Shown here one piece after another: positions 52,375-59,940 of a stretch of DNA of 64,000 nt; positions within the stretch are counted from its first letter, which is position 1; the number at the start of each line of letters is the position of its first letter. This DNA is from Lacrimispora xylanisolvens (GTDB taxonomy: Bacteria > Bacillota > Clostridia > Lachnospirales > Lachnospiraceae). The DNA is taken from positions 124,001 through 188,000 of the forward strand of contig NZ_PTJA01000007.1 in NCBI RefSeq assembly GCF_002934545.1, read 5' to 3'. The notes beneath the pieces are model-generated. The model was given only the letters and a program-made list of their open reading frames with translations, did no database searches and was not told the DNA's origin. A program made the position numbers and the translations under genes.

Positions 52375-53235
52375 TTGATCAACCAGGCTTGTCAGACTTT
52401 TGGTTTTCTGGATCTCGACAGACAATGGAATGCACCACTGTTTCTCCTGGATTTTGGAATGGAGCAGAGAAAAAATGAGACCTATGATTTTCAAAATAGT
52501 AATCGAGGCAGTTATTCTGGTTATCTGCTTCAATACACGTTAGATGGGGTGGGAATGTTTGAATCAGAGGGACAGACAACCATTCTGTCTCCTGGAGATG
52601 CTTTTTTTATCACATTTCCAGATAGAAGCAGATACTATCTGGCTGAAAATAATTCATGGAAATACTTTTATATCCATTTTGACGGCGAAATGGGGGAATA
52701 TTTCTTTCAGCGGATGCAGGTTCTGACAGGAAAAACCTTTTCCATACCCAATACAAGTCAGGCCATCTTACTGTTTTTAGAGGAATTCCAGGCGGTGAAA
52801 TCAGGGAAGAAATACGGACGCTATGACAGCGGGATCTTTTTATACCAATTCCTGGTCCTGCTTATGAGAGAACTGGAAACCCCGTTAAAATCAGTTAAGA
52901 ATGCATGTGTGGAAGATGCTGCAGCGTGGATGCAGAAAAACTATAAATATCAGATCGGGCTCTCTCAGATGTGCCGGGAGCTTGGCGTGAGTCTTCCCCA
53001 TTTAACAAGGCAGTTTCATTTGCAGACAGGGCTCTCTCCCATAAAGTATTTAACCAGTCTGCGCCTGGAACATGCATTATCCCTTCTCCTAAATACGTCA
53101 ATGGGTCTTGAAGCCATTGCGGCGGAATGCGGATACTCGGGCAGTAATTATTTTTCAAAGGTTTTCAGGAAAAATATGGGCATTTCACCTGCTCAATACA
53201 GAGACCGGCATAATGGGCTGCAAAAGCCGTTATGA
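52375..53235 (+). CDS. AraC-family transcriptional regulator
   Basis: 286 residues, TTG start with GGGAGGG 7 nt upstream. N-terminal cupin-like sugar-sensing domain (YSGYLLQYTLDGVGMFESEGQTTILSPGDAFFITFPDRSRYY) and C-terminal double helix-turn-helix (residues about 185-280: YQIGLSQMCRELGVSLPHLTRQFHLQTGLSPIKYLTSLRLEHA ... IAAECGYSGSNYFSKVFRKNMGISPAQYR). Most likely controls the divergent alpha-galactosidase gene. It is the last gene of the element; its stop overlaps that of the sigK N-terminal half by 6 nt and lies 8 bp from the core. Confidence 0.92.
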   Translation: MINQACQTFGFLDLDRQWNAPLFLLDFGMEQRKNETYDFQNSNRGSYSGYLLQYTLDGVGMFESEGQTTILSPGDAFFITFPDRSRYYLAENNSWKYFYIHFDGEMGEYFFQRMQVLTGKTFSIPNTSQAILLFLEEFQAVKSGKKYGRYDSGIFLYQFLVLLMRELETPLKSVKNACVEDAAAWMQKNYKYQIGLSQMCRELGVSLPHLTRQFHLQTGLSPIKYLTSLRLEHALSLLLNTSMGLEAIAAECGYSGSNYFSKVFRKNMGISPAQYRDRHNGLQKPL

Positions 53236-53511
53236 TAGTATATCATTCTCCACACATTTCGCCGCATAAGTGGCCAGCCTTGATCCTCTGTCTGGATGAA
53301 AGGTATTAACAGCCTTGATTAAACCGATAGTCCCTACTGACAGAAGATCTTCCATATCATAGTCTGTATTCTGATACTTTTTTGCCACATGGGCTACAAG
53401 ACGCATATTACGCTCGATGAGTGTGGCTCTCGCCTCCTGATCCCCTTCCTGGTATCGTTCCAGACACTCTCGTTCCTCTCGCGCAGTTAAAGGTTTGGGA
53501 AAAGTTTTCAA
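53230..53511 (-). CDS. sigK: Sigma-K, N-terminal half (split sigK, 5' part)
   Basis: 93 residues, of which 89 are native: FPKPLTAREERECLERYQEGDQEARATLIERNMRLVAHVAKKYQNTDYDMEDLLSVGTIGLIKAV segment and TFHPDRGSRLATYAAKCVEN. Regions 1.2 and most of 2 are present. After the core the frame reads DILS and stops in the element. The start is a TTG at 53511 with AAGGTGG 6 nt upstream. Only five residues precede FPKPLT, so there is no B. subtilis-type pro-sequence, like C. difficile sigma-K. A CATAAAAT hexamer-like element at 53541-53548 may be a sigma-E -10. Confidence 0.93.
   Translation of the reverse strand: MKTFPKPLTAREERECLERYQEGDQEARATLIERNMRLVAHVAKKYQNTDYDMEDLLSVGTIGLIKAVNTFHPDRGSRLATYAAKCVENDILS
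53243..53247 (-). other. Recombination core of the sigK element, right end
   Basis: AATGA on the minus strand within GAGAATGATATACTA; partner of 45466-45470. Confidence 0.85.
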
Positions 53512-53540
53512 AGAAAGCCACCTTAAACTTACTTACTCCT

Positions 53541-53548
53541 ATTTTATG
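53541..53548 (-). promoter_or_regulatory. Possible sigma-E-type -10 before sigK
   Basis: Minus strand CATAAAAT, 7 of 8 with the recalled sigma-E -10 CATACAAT, 30 nt before the TTG start. No clear -35. Confidence 0.35.
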
Positions 53549-53618
53549 CCGCCCTTATCTTTAAAGTGCTTTTACAAAAAATATTGGCTGGTACTTATTT
53601 ATTTACAAAATTCTCTGT

Positions 53619-53651
53619 GTTACTTTACATAATATTTTTATGTAAAGTAAC
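53619..53651. repeat. Perfect 14-bp inverted repeat upstream of sigK
   Basis: GTTACTTTACATAA and its exact reverse complement TTATGTAAAGTAAC separated by TATTT, about 110 nt before sigK and 50 nt after the purH-type stop on the same strand. It could terminate the purine operon (no strong U-tract) or bind a dimeric regulator. Confidence 0.7.
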
Positions 53652-53701
53652 AGCCATCAAAAAGGACCGGACAACAGTCCGATCCCTTACATTTCACTTT
53701 T

Positions 53702-54880
53702 TTAATGGTGGAACAGGCGGATTCCATTAAATGCCATTACCATACCATATTTGTTACAAGTCTCAATCACCTGATCATCTCTGACAGAACCTCCTGGCTG
53801 AACAACATATTTCACGCCGCTTTTATATGCACGGTCGATGTTATCTCCAAATGGGAAAAATGCATCAGAACCAAGTGACACATCAGTCAGCTGATCAAGC
53901 CACTGCCTTTTTTCTTCTCTTGAAAATACAGAAGGCTTCTCCTTAAATACCTGCTCCCATCTGCCGTCTGCCAAAACATCCATATCATCTTCACCGATAT
54001 ATACATCAATGGCATTATCCCTGTCTGCGCGGCGGATGTCATCAAGGAACGGAAGTTCCAGCACCTTGGGTGCCTGTCTTAAATACCAGTTGTCCGCCTT
54101 GCTGCCTGCCAGTCTGGTGCAATGAACGCGGGATTGCTGTCCGGCCCCGATTCCAATTGCCTGTCCATTCTTCGTATAGCAGACGGAATTTGACTGGGTG
54201 TATTTTAAAGTAATCAAAGATATGATTAAATCAATTTCTGCAGCTTCAGGAATCTCTTTGTTCTCAGTTACTCTGTTTACCAACACTTCACGGCCAATTT
54301 TAATCTCATTTCTTCCCTGCTCAAACGTAACTCCATAAACCTGTTTTTTCTCTATGGGTAACGGAGTATATTCGGGATCAATGAGAATCACGTTATAATT
54401 GCCATTTTTCTTTGACTTTAATATGTCCAAAGCTTCCGGGGTATAGCCAGGTGCAATCACACCATCCGAAACCTCTCTCTTAATGATTTTCGCTGTATCT
54501 TCATCACAAATATCCGATAAGGAAATATAATCACCAAAGGAAGACATGCGGTCTGCGCCTCTGGCTCTGGCATAAGCGCAGGCAAGAGGGGAAAGCTCTC
54601 CCATATCTTCAACCCAGTAGATCTTTTTTAAAACCGGACTTAAGGGAAGTCCAACTGCCACACCAGCTGGAGAAACGTGTTTGAAGGAAGCTGCCGCCGG
54701 CATTCCAGTTGCCTCCTTTAATTCTTTTACCAGCTGCCAGCCGTTTAATGCGTCCAGAAAATTAATATAACCGGGTTTTCCGCTCAATACGGTTATGGGA
54801 AGATCCGATCCGTCTGCCATATAGATTTTTGATGGTTTTTGATTGGGATTACACCCATATTTCAGCTCTAATTCATTCAT
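53702..54880 (-). CDS. AICAR transformylase without IMP cyclohydrolase domain
   Basis: 392 residues; formylates AICAR with 10-formyl-THF, penultimate step of IMP synthesis. Starts directly with the transformylase part LELKYGCNPNQKPSKIY and contains AAASFKHVSPAGVAVG (the KHxNPxG-type catalytic Lys-His), SFGDYISLSDICDEDTA, IGAGQQSRVHCTRLA and SDAFFPFGDNIDRA, VVQPGGSVRDDQVI. The N-terminal MGS-like IMPCH domain of bifunctional PurH (about 515 residues) is absent. A PurO-like IMP cyclohydrolase gene precedes it by 14 nt, and a ZTP riboswitch controls both. Confidence 0.92.
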   Translation of the reverse strand: MNELELKYGCNPNQKPSKIYMADGSDLPITVLSGKPGYINFLDALNGWQLVKELKEATGMPAAASFKHVSPAGVAVGLPLSPVLKKIYWVEDMGELSPLACAYARARGADRMSSFGDYISLSDICDEDTAKIIKREVSDGVIAPGYTPEALDILKSKKNGNYNVILIDPEYTPLPIEKKQVYGVTFEQGRNEIKIGREVLVNRVTENKEIPEAAEIDLIISLITLKYTQSNSVCYTKNGQAIGIGAGQQSRVHCTRLAGSKADNWYLRQAPKVLELPFLDDIRRADRDNAIDVYIGEDDMDVLADGRWEQVFKEKPSVFSREEKRQWLDQLTDVSLGSDAFFPFGDNIDRAYKSGVKYVVQPGGSVRDDQVIETCNKYGMVMAFNGIRLFHH

Positions 54881-54894
54881 CTTTTGTACTCCTG

Positions 54895-55608
54895 CTATTC
54901 ATTCTTATTTATTATCCGGGTTTCAAAGGCACCTGTTTCAAGATCTATATAACGTACAAACAGCGATACCTTGTTCTCTTCATTCAGGCTTTCCCAGATC
55001 AGGGAAGTAAACTCATCCGGATCAGCTGAGACTTCCACCAGTTTTGGCTCCCCTTCAAAGCTTGGCAGAGGATTTCCGTCATGCATGTAGGTATGGATAA
55101 AATGAGCTTCTCCAGGCACAGGATTCTCATAGGCAAAGGTAAATCGGTTGCAGGAGGACGGATCCCCGTTATTACTCTTTAATATAGACATGGCGTAGTT
55201 AAATCTTCCATCTTCCACATGCATAATGCCAGAGATACGGGGTGTATAATTGGGGCTGTCCGGTTCAAATTCCCTGCTGCGAAGAGACTGCTCAAATGTG
55301 AGCTGAATATCCATGCCCTGATAGATGGTATCCGTCTGATCTCCGTTTGTCACAATGGTTTTGTTGCCCAGAACACGCACCGGAGCGTAAATAATCAGAC
55401 TGGGATCTGATAATTTTGAAGGATCGTAAGCCTGGGTACGGATTCCATCCCCATCTTCCACAAATACGCGGTTACGGCTGTTCACACTTCTTCCCATGAT
55501 AAAATAAGCAGTTACTGCCTTCCTTCCATCTGGGGTTTTGCCAATAATTATCCCCCTTCCAGGATAGGAATTGTTTGTTAATTCATCCTTCAAAGAAACC
55601 AAATTCAT
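54895..55608 (-). CDS. purO: PurO-like IMP cyclohydrolase
   Basis: 237 residues from the ATG at 55608 (GGAGG about 10 nt upstream); the longer frame to 55737 translates the riboswitch. Fits the archaeal-type IMP cyclohydrolase family (PF07826): SLKDELTNNSYPGRGIIIGKTPDGRKAVTAYFIMGRSVNSRNRVF and PSLIIYAPVRVLG, TNGDQTDTIYQ, and TPRISGIMHVEDG. Closes the ring of formyl-AICAR to IMP. It supplies the activity missing from the truncated PurH next to it. Confidence 0.88.
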   Translation of the reverse strand: MNLVSLKDELTNNSYPGRGIIIGKTPDGRKAVTAYFIMGRSVNSRNRVFVEDGDGIRTQAYDPSKLSDPSLIIYAPVRVLGNKTIVTNGDQTDTIYQGMDIQLTFEQSLRSREFEPDSPNYTPRISGIMHVEDGRFNYAMSILKSNNGDPSSCNRFTFAYENPVPGEAHFIHTYMHDGNPLPSFEGEPKLVEVSADPDEFTSLIWESLNEENKVSLFVRYIDLETGAFETRIINKNE

Positions 55609-55642
55609 GACTCTCAGTCCTCCATTCTCAATAAAGACGCAA

Positions 55643-55681
55643 AAAACCGCCTGGGCATCCCATAGCGGTGCCCAGGCGGTC
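55643..55681 (-). terminator. ZTP riboswitch terminator
   Basis: Minus strand CCGCCTGGGCA / TGCCCAGGCGG followed by TTTTTTGCG. The 5' arm is the aptamer's conserved CCGCCTGGGC, so ligand binding would prevent termination. Confidence 0.92.
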
Positions 55682-55742
55682 GGCTTCAAAACGTAACGTG
55701 CTCCCCGTGGTTTTCTCCACTTATCCGCCAGTTGCACGTACC
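55659..55742 (-). ncRNA. ZTP/ZMP (pfl) riboswitch
   Basis: Minus strand conserved parts in order: CGTGCAACTGGCGG, the GTGGAG/AACCAC hairpin, GGGGAGCACG, and after a short linker GCCGACCGCCTGGGC. It senses the purine intermediate ZMP/ZTP and here controls the very enzymes that consume AICAR (ZMP). Confidence 0.92.
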
Positions 55743-55751
55743 ATGTTTAAC

Positions 55752-55780
55752 ATAATATATGATTCTCCAAAAAATTGCAA
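55752..55780 (-). promoter_or_regulatory. Promoter of the purine operon
   Basis: Minus strand TTGCAA (55780-55775), 17-bp spacer, TATTAT (55757-55752). Confidence 0.65.
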
Positions 55781-55804
55781 GGTCTTTTTTTATTGTTCCG
55801 GTTT

Positions 55805-57166
55805 TTATTCGTTGCGAATGGCAGCCAGAGGACTGAGTTTCATTGCTCTGAGAGAAGGGAAAAATCCCGCAGCCATACCTACAAAAACAGAAAATCCTAC
55901 AGCAGCCAGAGACAGCCACAAAGGTATTCTGGACAAATCTCCTGGCATATCGGGCATAAAACGACCTGCCAGAAACCGGTTTATAAGAAATGAAACCCCG
56001 TAGCTGAATGTAATACCCGTAATACCGCCAAGGAAACCAATAAACCCGGATTCAATCAGAAACATGTCTCTGATATGATTCATATCAAGCCCCAGTACCT
56101 TTAAAATTCCGATCTCCTTGGTTCTTTCATAGATAGACATCATCATCGTGTTAGCAATACCGATGGCTGCGACAAATAAGGATACTGTTCCGATTCCTCC
56201 AAGCAAAGCCTGAACCATCTTTGCCTGCTTCTGAGATTGCTCCAGCCATTCCATATTGCTGTTTGCCTGATATCCCATATCTGTAATCGCCTTCTGTACC
56301 GCAGTTACATTAGCCATATCATCCACCTCTACCACTGCCTGATCATAGATAAAGTAGTTATAAGGCTTCCCCTTTTTATTGGTAGGCTGATTGGGAATTG
56401 GCTTTTTCTTAAAGATCTGTTTTAACTGGGATTTCAGTGCATCCAAATCAACATAAACATTGTAGCTGTAATTACTCCAGTCCTCGACTCCTCCTGCTAC
56501 CAGTCCTGCAGTCTTCAGCAGGTATTTTTTAGGCGGCTTCACAGGAGTTTTTCCATCTTCTCCTGTGCCTCCGTTCTGAGACTGGTAATAGGCATCGGTG
56601 TCAAATACCACAAATACAGGTCTGTTCATAAAATCAATATCCGGAATCTTGGTTGGATCATCGTAATAATCCTGATTTCTGCTTTTGGGATTACTAAATT
56701 GCCTGGGTACCATGTTTCCTACCACCATCTGAAGTTCTTTCGTCCCTTTCTCGGGAAGATGCCCCTGTTTAAGCGATATATTATCCATGTATTCGGGGGT
56801 GACTCCAATCACGGTGATATTGCCCTGATATGCCCCCTGGCTCATGATTGTGTCTGCCTGTAAAAGCGGAGAGGCCGATTTTACATGATCCAGACCAGCA
56901 AACTGGGCAACCACATTATCTGTCATATAATTGGGTTCTTTTTTCCCTTCTCCCCCGTAGGATTGATTGGAATACACAGTGATCTCAGTCAGACTTCCAT
57001 AAGAAGCATACTGTTCCATGGTAAGTTCATTAAAACCGATTCCCAGAGATACCATAACAACAATGGAAGCGGTACCAATTAAAACTCCAAGAACCGTTAA
57101 AAATGTTCTCATCTTTCTCCGTCTTAAATTGTTCACACTCATGGAAAGCAAATCACTAAATTTCAT
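55805..57166 (-). CDS. MacB-like ABC permease (FtsX domain), second system
   Basis: 453 residues. N-terminal helix MRTFLTVLGVLIGTASIVVMVSL, a MacB_PCD extracellular domain of about 270 residues rich in Asp/Lys/Pro, and three C-terminal helices with IGIANTMMMSIYERTKEIGILKVLGLDMNHIRDMFLIESGFIGFLGG. Start overlaps the preceding gene's stop by 11 nt (GAGG upstream). Works with the ATPase at 58978 and the surface protein at 57156. Substrate unknown. Confidence 0.92.
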   Translation of the reverse strand: MKFSDLLSMSVNNLRRRKMRTFLTVLGVLIGTASIVVMVSLGIGFNELTMEQYASYGSLTEITVYSNQSYGGEGKKEPNYMTDNVVAQFAGLDHVKSASPLLQADTIMSQGAYQGNITVIGVTPEYMDNISLKQGHLPEKGTKELQMVVGNMVPRQFSNPKSRNQDYYDDPTKIPDIDFMNRPVFVVFDTDAYYQSQNGGTGEDGKTPVKPPKKYLLKTAGLVAGGVEDWSNYSYNVYVDLDALKSQLKQIFKKKPIPNQPTNKKGKPYNYFIYDQAVVEVDDMANVTAVQKAITDMGYQANSNMEWLEQSQKQAKMVQALLGGIGTVSLFVAAIGIANTMMMSIYERTKEIGILKVLGLDMNHIRDMFLIESGFIGFLGGITGITFSYGVSFLINRFLAGRFMPDMPGDLSRIPLWLSLAAVGFSVFVGMAAGFFPSLRAMKLSPLAAIRNE

Positions 57167-58991
57167 CGTTAATATCCTCTATGGCAGCCAGCTTCTTCTG
57201 CTTTCTTCTTTTCCAGATAAAAAAGGCTGCACCTGCGCCTGCCGCAAGCAGGACAACAACAGAAGGGATCAGGATCTTACCATACTTTGCAAACCCTGTA
57301 GGCTGGACATCTACAGGCTCCTCGCCCATATTCCCGTTATCAGCTCCTGTTTCTTCCGCCTCTGTTACCATCAATGTAACTTCTTTTTCTATGGGATCAG
57401 AAACGACTCCGTTTTCATCCTCATAGGTAATTAAAATCTTTATTTTTCCGTCATCTGCAGTTGGTGTGGTTCCGGTAATCATGGCATCCACATTCTGTGT
57501 TTCTCCAGGCTTAATATTTCCTATGTAGGTACTGGACTGCTGTATGGAATCTCCCACAAATGACACCATGACATTATAGAGAAGAACCTTACCTGTATTA
57601 TTAACAGGGAACATAATATTAGTTTCTGAACCTGCCGCTATTGATTCCGGCATGATGTCGATGGTACCTGTATTTAAGCGGGCCACCTGTTTTACCGGGA
57701 TATTCACAGTTATTTTTTCTTCCGCATTTTTATATTCCGGGCTGTCGAATTTTTCATTAATTGTCAGTCCATAGGTTCTTTGATCTACCCATGCACCGGC
57801 CCGGAGCTTTACCTTGATATCTGTCGTCTGACCTGCGCCAAGGGAATTCACAACAACGGAGGAACTACCTTCATCCGTTGTAAACACGGCACTGTCCGTT
57901 ACCTTCTCAGATTCCAGATTAAATAGAATGTTGCTTGCAGGAACGCTTTCTGATGCATTCTTCATGTGCAGAGTAAGCTCAAATTCCTCACCGGCAAAAA
58001 CCTTTTCCGGATTGGTTTCAAATCCATCAACAACGATCCTGGCTTTGGTTCTGTCATTGATATTAAACTCTTTGGTTGCCTCTTCCTTCTCTTTATTCTG
58101 TACCTTTACAAAAAACGTCTCTTCGGATTTCTGAATGTCTCCATCGGTGCTGTCCCGGTATTCGATGTTAAATGTAATGGGATAATACCCGCTGTACACA
58201 TCCTTTCGGATCATCATGCTGTAAGGAATGGAAATCGTCTCCCCTCCTCCGATCCGGTCGAAATGTTTGGTATAATTTCCATCGTTAATATCAAAAGGGA
58301 ACTTTGTGCTGTCCTGGTTTACTCCCATTCGGACATTGACGTCAAAGGCAGTTAAATTAGAAGAATTACGGACATTCATGCTATAATTCATCACTTCCGG
58401 GTAAGTTCCAAAAGGAGTGTTCTGACCCTCGCCAAGTTCGAAACTGATGGTTCCTTCATTGGCTCCGGAAGAGGTGGTTGCGGATGATTTTGTAATCCAG
58501 ATATTCACCTTTTCAGGTTTTCCAGAAGCACCATCATCTTTTGTTTTCGCATCTGTAACAACTTCTAAAGGCACTAGATAATATCCCTCAGCTATATCTC
58601 TACGGACTCTTGCAGTTAAACTAAATGATTTAGAGCTACCGCTCTTTATATTTCCAAGTTTTTTATTATCGAATGTGCTTGAAGATATTTCAAAAGGAAA
58701 TATGGATCCTGAGTATGTTGTAGTTTCATCCGCATCTTCTGTCGCTGAATATTCCTGTTCTGCTATATCTCTGTCAAATCTCACTGCTACGTTATCTAAA
58801 TCATGACCTGTATTATTAGTAAAAACCATATTAATGGTAATATTCTCCCCAGTCTTTCCAGAAGGAGTCTTTTTAACATCGATATATTCGTTTTTACTTA
58901 AATCATATTGTGCAAACGCTGTTGCCGGTATGGCAGTAACCGCCATAATTACAGCCAGCAGCCCTACAATCTTTCTCTTAACTCTGTACAT
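57156..58991 (-). CDS. CARDB-like repeat surface protein, ABC-associated
   Basis: 611 residues from the ATG at 58991 (AGGGGG 9 nt upstream). Signal peptide KIVGLLAVIMAVTAIPATAFA, then a row of Ig-like/CARDB beta-sandwich domains marked by repeating (V)FTNNTG, VRNSSNLTAFDVNV, LHMKNASESVPASNIL and FPVNNTGKVLLYNVMVSF segments, and a C-terminal membrane helix ILIPSVVVLLAAGAGAAFFIW followed by KRRKQKK. COG1361-like proteins of this type sit between MacB ATPase and permease genes in clostridia, as here. Probable extracellular partner or substrate guide of the exporter. Confidence 0.85.
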   Translation of the reverse strand: MYRVKRKIVGLLAVIMAVTAIPATAFAQYDLSKNEYIDVKKTPSGKTGENITINMVFTNNTGHDLDNVAVRFDRDIAEQEYSATEDADETTTYSGSIFPFEISSSTFDNKKLGNIKSGSSKSFSLTARVRRDIAEGYYLVPLEVVTDAKTKDDGASGKPEKVNIWITKSSATTSSGANEGTISFELGEGQNTPFGTYPEVMNYSMNVRNSSNLTAFDVNVRMGVNQDSTKFPFDINDGNYTKHFDRIGGGETISIPYSMMIRKDVYSGYYPITFNIEYRDSTDGDIQKSEETFFVKVQNKEKEEATKEFNINDRTKARIVVDGFETNPEKVFAGEEFELTLHMKNASESVPASNILFNLESEKVTDSAVFTTDEGSSSVVVNSLGAGQTTDIKVKLRAGAWVDQRTYGLTINEKFDSPEYKNAEEKITVNIPVKQVARLNTGTIDIMPESIAAGSETNIMFPVNNTGKVLLYNVMVSFVGDSIQQSSTYIGNIKPGETQNVDAMITGTTPTADDGKIKILITYEDENGVVSDPIEKEVTLMVTEAEETGADNGNMGEEPVDVQPTGFAKYGKILIPSVVVLLAAGAGAAFFIWKRRKQKKLAAIEDINDEI

Positions 58992-59718
58992 CTTCCATAT
59001 CCCCCTTAGTCTCCTCGTGGTGCTGTTCTTCAATTTTAAATATCTTTCCATCTACTATGTGGAACTGTCTGTCTGCAAACCTGGCAATATAATTATCATG
59101 AGTTACCATGACAAGGGTCTGGTTCTGCTCTTTTACAATCTTCTGCATCAGGGAAAGAACCTCTTTTGTGGTTTTGGAATCCAGATTTCCGGTTGGTTCA
59201 TCAGCAAAAATAATCTTGGGATCCACGGCAAGTGCTCTGGCTATTCCCACCCGTTGCTGCTGGCCTCCTGACATCTCATTGGCCATATGGTTCATCTGTT
59301 TTTCCAAACCTACCAGTTTTATGTATTTTTTTGCTTTTTCATTCCGGATCTTTTTTGGTACACCACGAAATGACAGGGGAAGTGCAACATTCTCTACTGC
59401 ATTCAATGTCTTAATCAAATTATAGGACTGGAAAATAAAACCCACATGCTTTCTTCTAAAAGCAACCAGCTGATTCTCCGAAAGTTTTTCGATGTGATTG
59501 CCTGCAATGACAATCTCCCCTTTTGACGGTTTTTCCAACCCCGCCATCATGTTTAAAAGTGTGGATTTTCCCGAGCCGGACGGGCCCACAATGGCACAAA
59601 ATTCGCCTTTATATATCGTAAAGTCTACTCCATTCAGAGCATAGACTTTGGTATCTCCCACCTTATACACCTTATAAAGATCCTTAACCTGAATCATGGG
59701 TGTTTTGTTTTCCACCAC
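58978..59718 (-). CDS. MacB-like ABC ATP-binding protein, second system
   Basis: 246 residues from a GTG at 59718 with AGGAGG 8 nt upstream; an upstream ATG at 59748 lies before that site. Walker A GPSGSGKST, Q-loop FIFQSYNLIKTLN, signature MSGGQQQRVG, Walker B IIFADEPTGNLDSK. The C-terminal tail overlaps the surface-protein gene by 14 nt. First gene of a three-gene export operon; no dedicated adaptor (MacA) gene is present, unlike the 27-31 kb system. Confidence 0.92.
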   Translation of the reverse strand: MVENKTPMIQVKDLYKVYKVGDTKVYALNGVDFTIYKGEFCAIVGPSGSGKSTLLNMMAGLEKPSKGEIVIAGNHIEKLSENQLVAFRRKHVGFIFQSYNLIKTLNAVENVALPLSFRGVPKKIRNEKAKKYIKLVGLEKQMNHMANEMSGGQQQRVGIARALAVDPKIIFADEPTGNLDSKTTKEVLSLMQKIVKEQNQTLVMVTHDNYIARFADRQFHIVDGKIFKIEEQHHEETKGDMEDVQS

Positions 59719-59940
59719 TGCAGCTTCCTCCTTGAAATATTCACGCAATCATATTATACAACAGGATTGGCAAATCCGGCATTCTTTATTTTCTTAATCT
59801 TCCTTACATATTCCTTACACGTCCAGAAGTCTTTTAAAAACCCGTAAAAAATATTTTAAAAAAGAGTGGAAATATTTCAAAGTATGCTTTATAATGGGAT
59901 AGAATTTTAAACCATAACTCAGTGGATAAAGGAGATTCTT

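Larger units (their letters stand above)
45466..53242. mobile_element. skin-like sigK intervening element (7,777 bp)
   Basis: Bounded by direct AATGA cores within the two halves of sigK. Contents: large serine recombinase flush with the left end, a 55-codon ORF, [NiFe] hydrogenase large and small subunits, a b5-like protein, a hydrogenase protease, alpha-galactosidase and an AraC regulator ending 8 bp from the right core. There are no phage structural genes. Precise excision restores CVENEILMLL. In B. subtilis and C. difficile the equivalent elements are removed in the mother cell during sporulation. Confidence 0.92.

Noticed and set aside
45466-53242. Element as an integrative phage or conjugative element
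   Set aside because: No capsid, tail, lysis, relaxase or replication genes; the only mobility gene is the recombinase, and the target is exactly the skin position in sigK.
55609-55737. 43-codon N-terminal extension of the PurO-like protein
   Set aside because: It is translation of the ZTP aptamer and terminator; the ATG at 55608 has its own ribosome site.
59749-59940. PyrR-type attenuator before pyrBI
   Set aside because: The 190-nt region has a TATAAT at 59890-59895 but no terminator hairpin or PyrR-binding loop.
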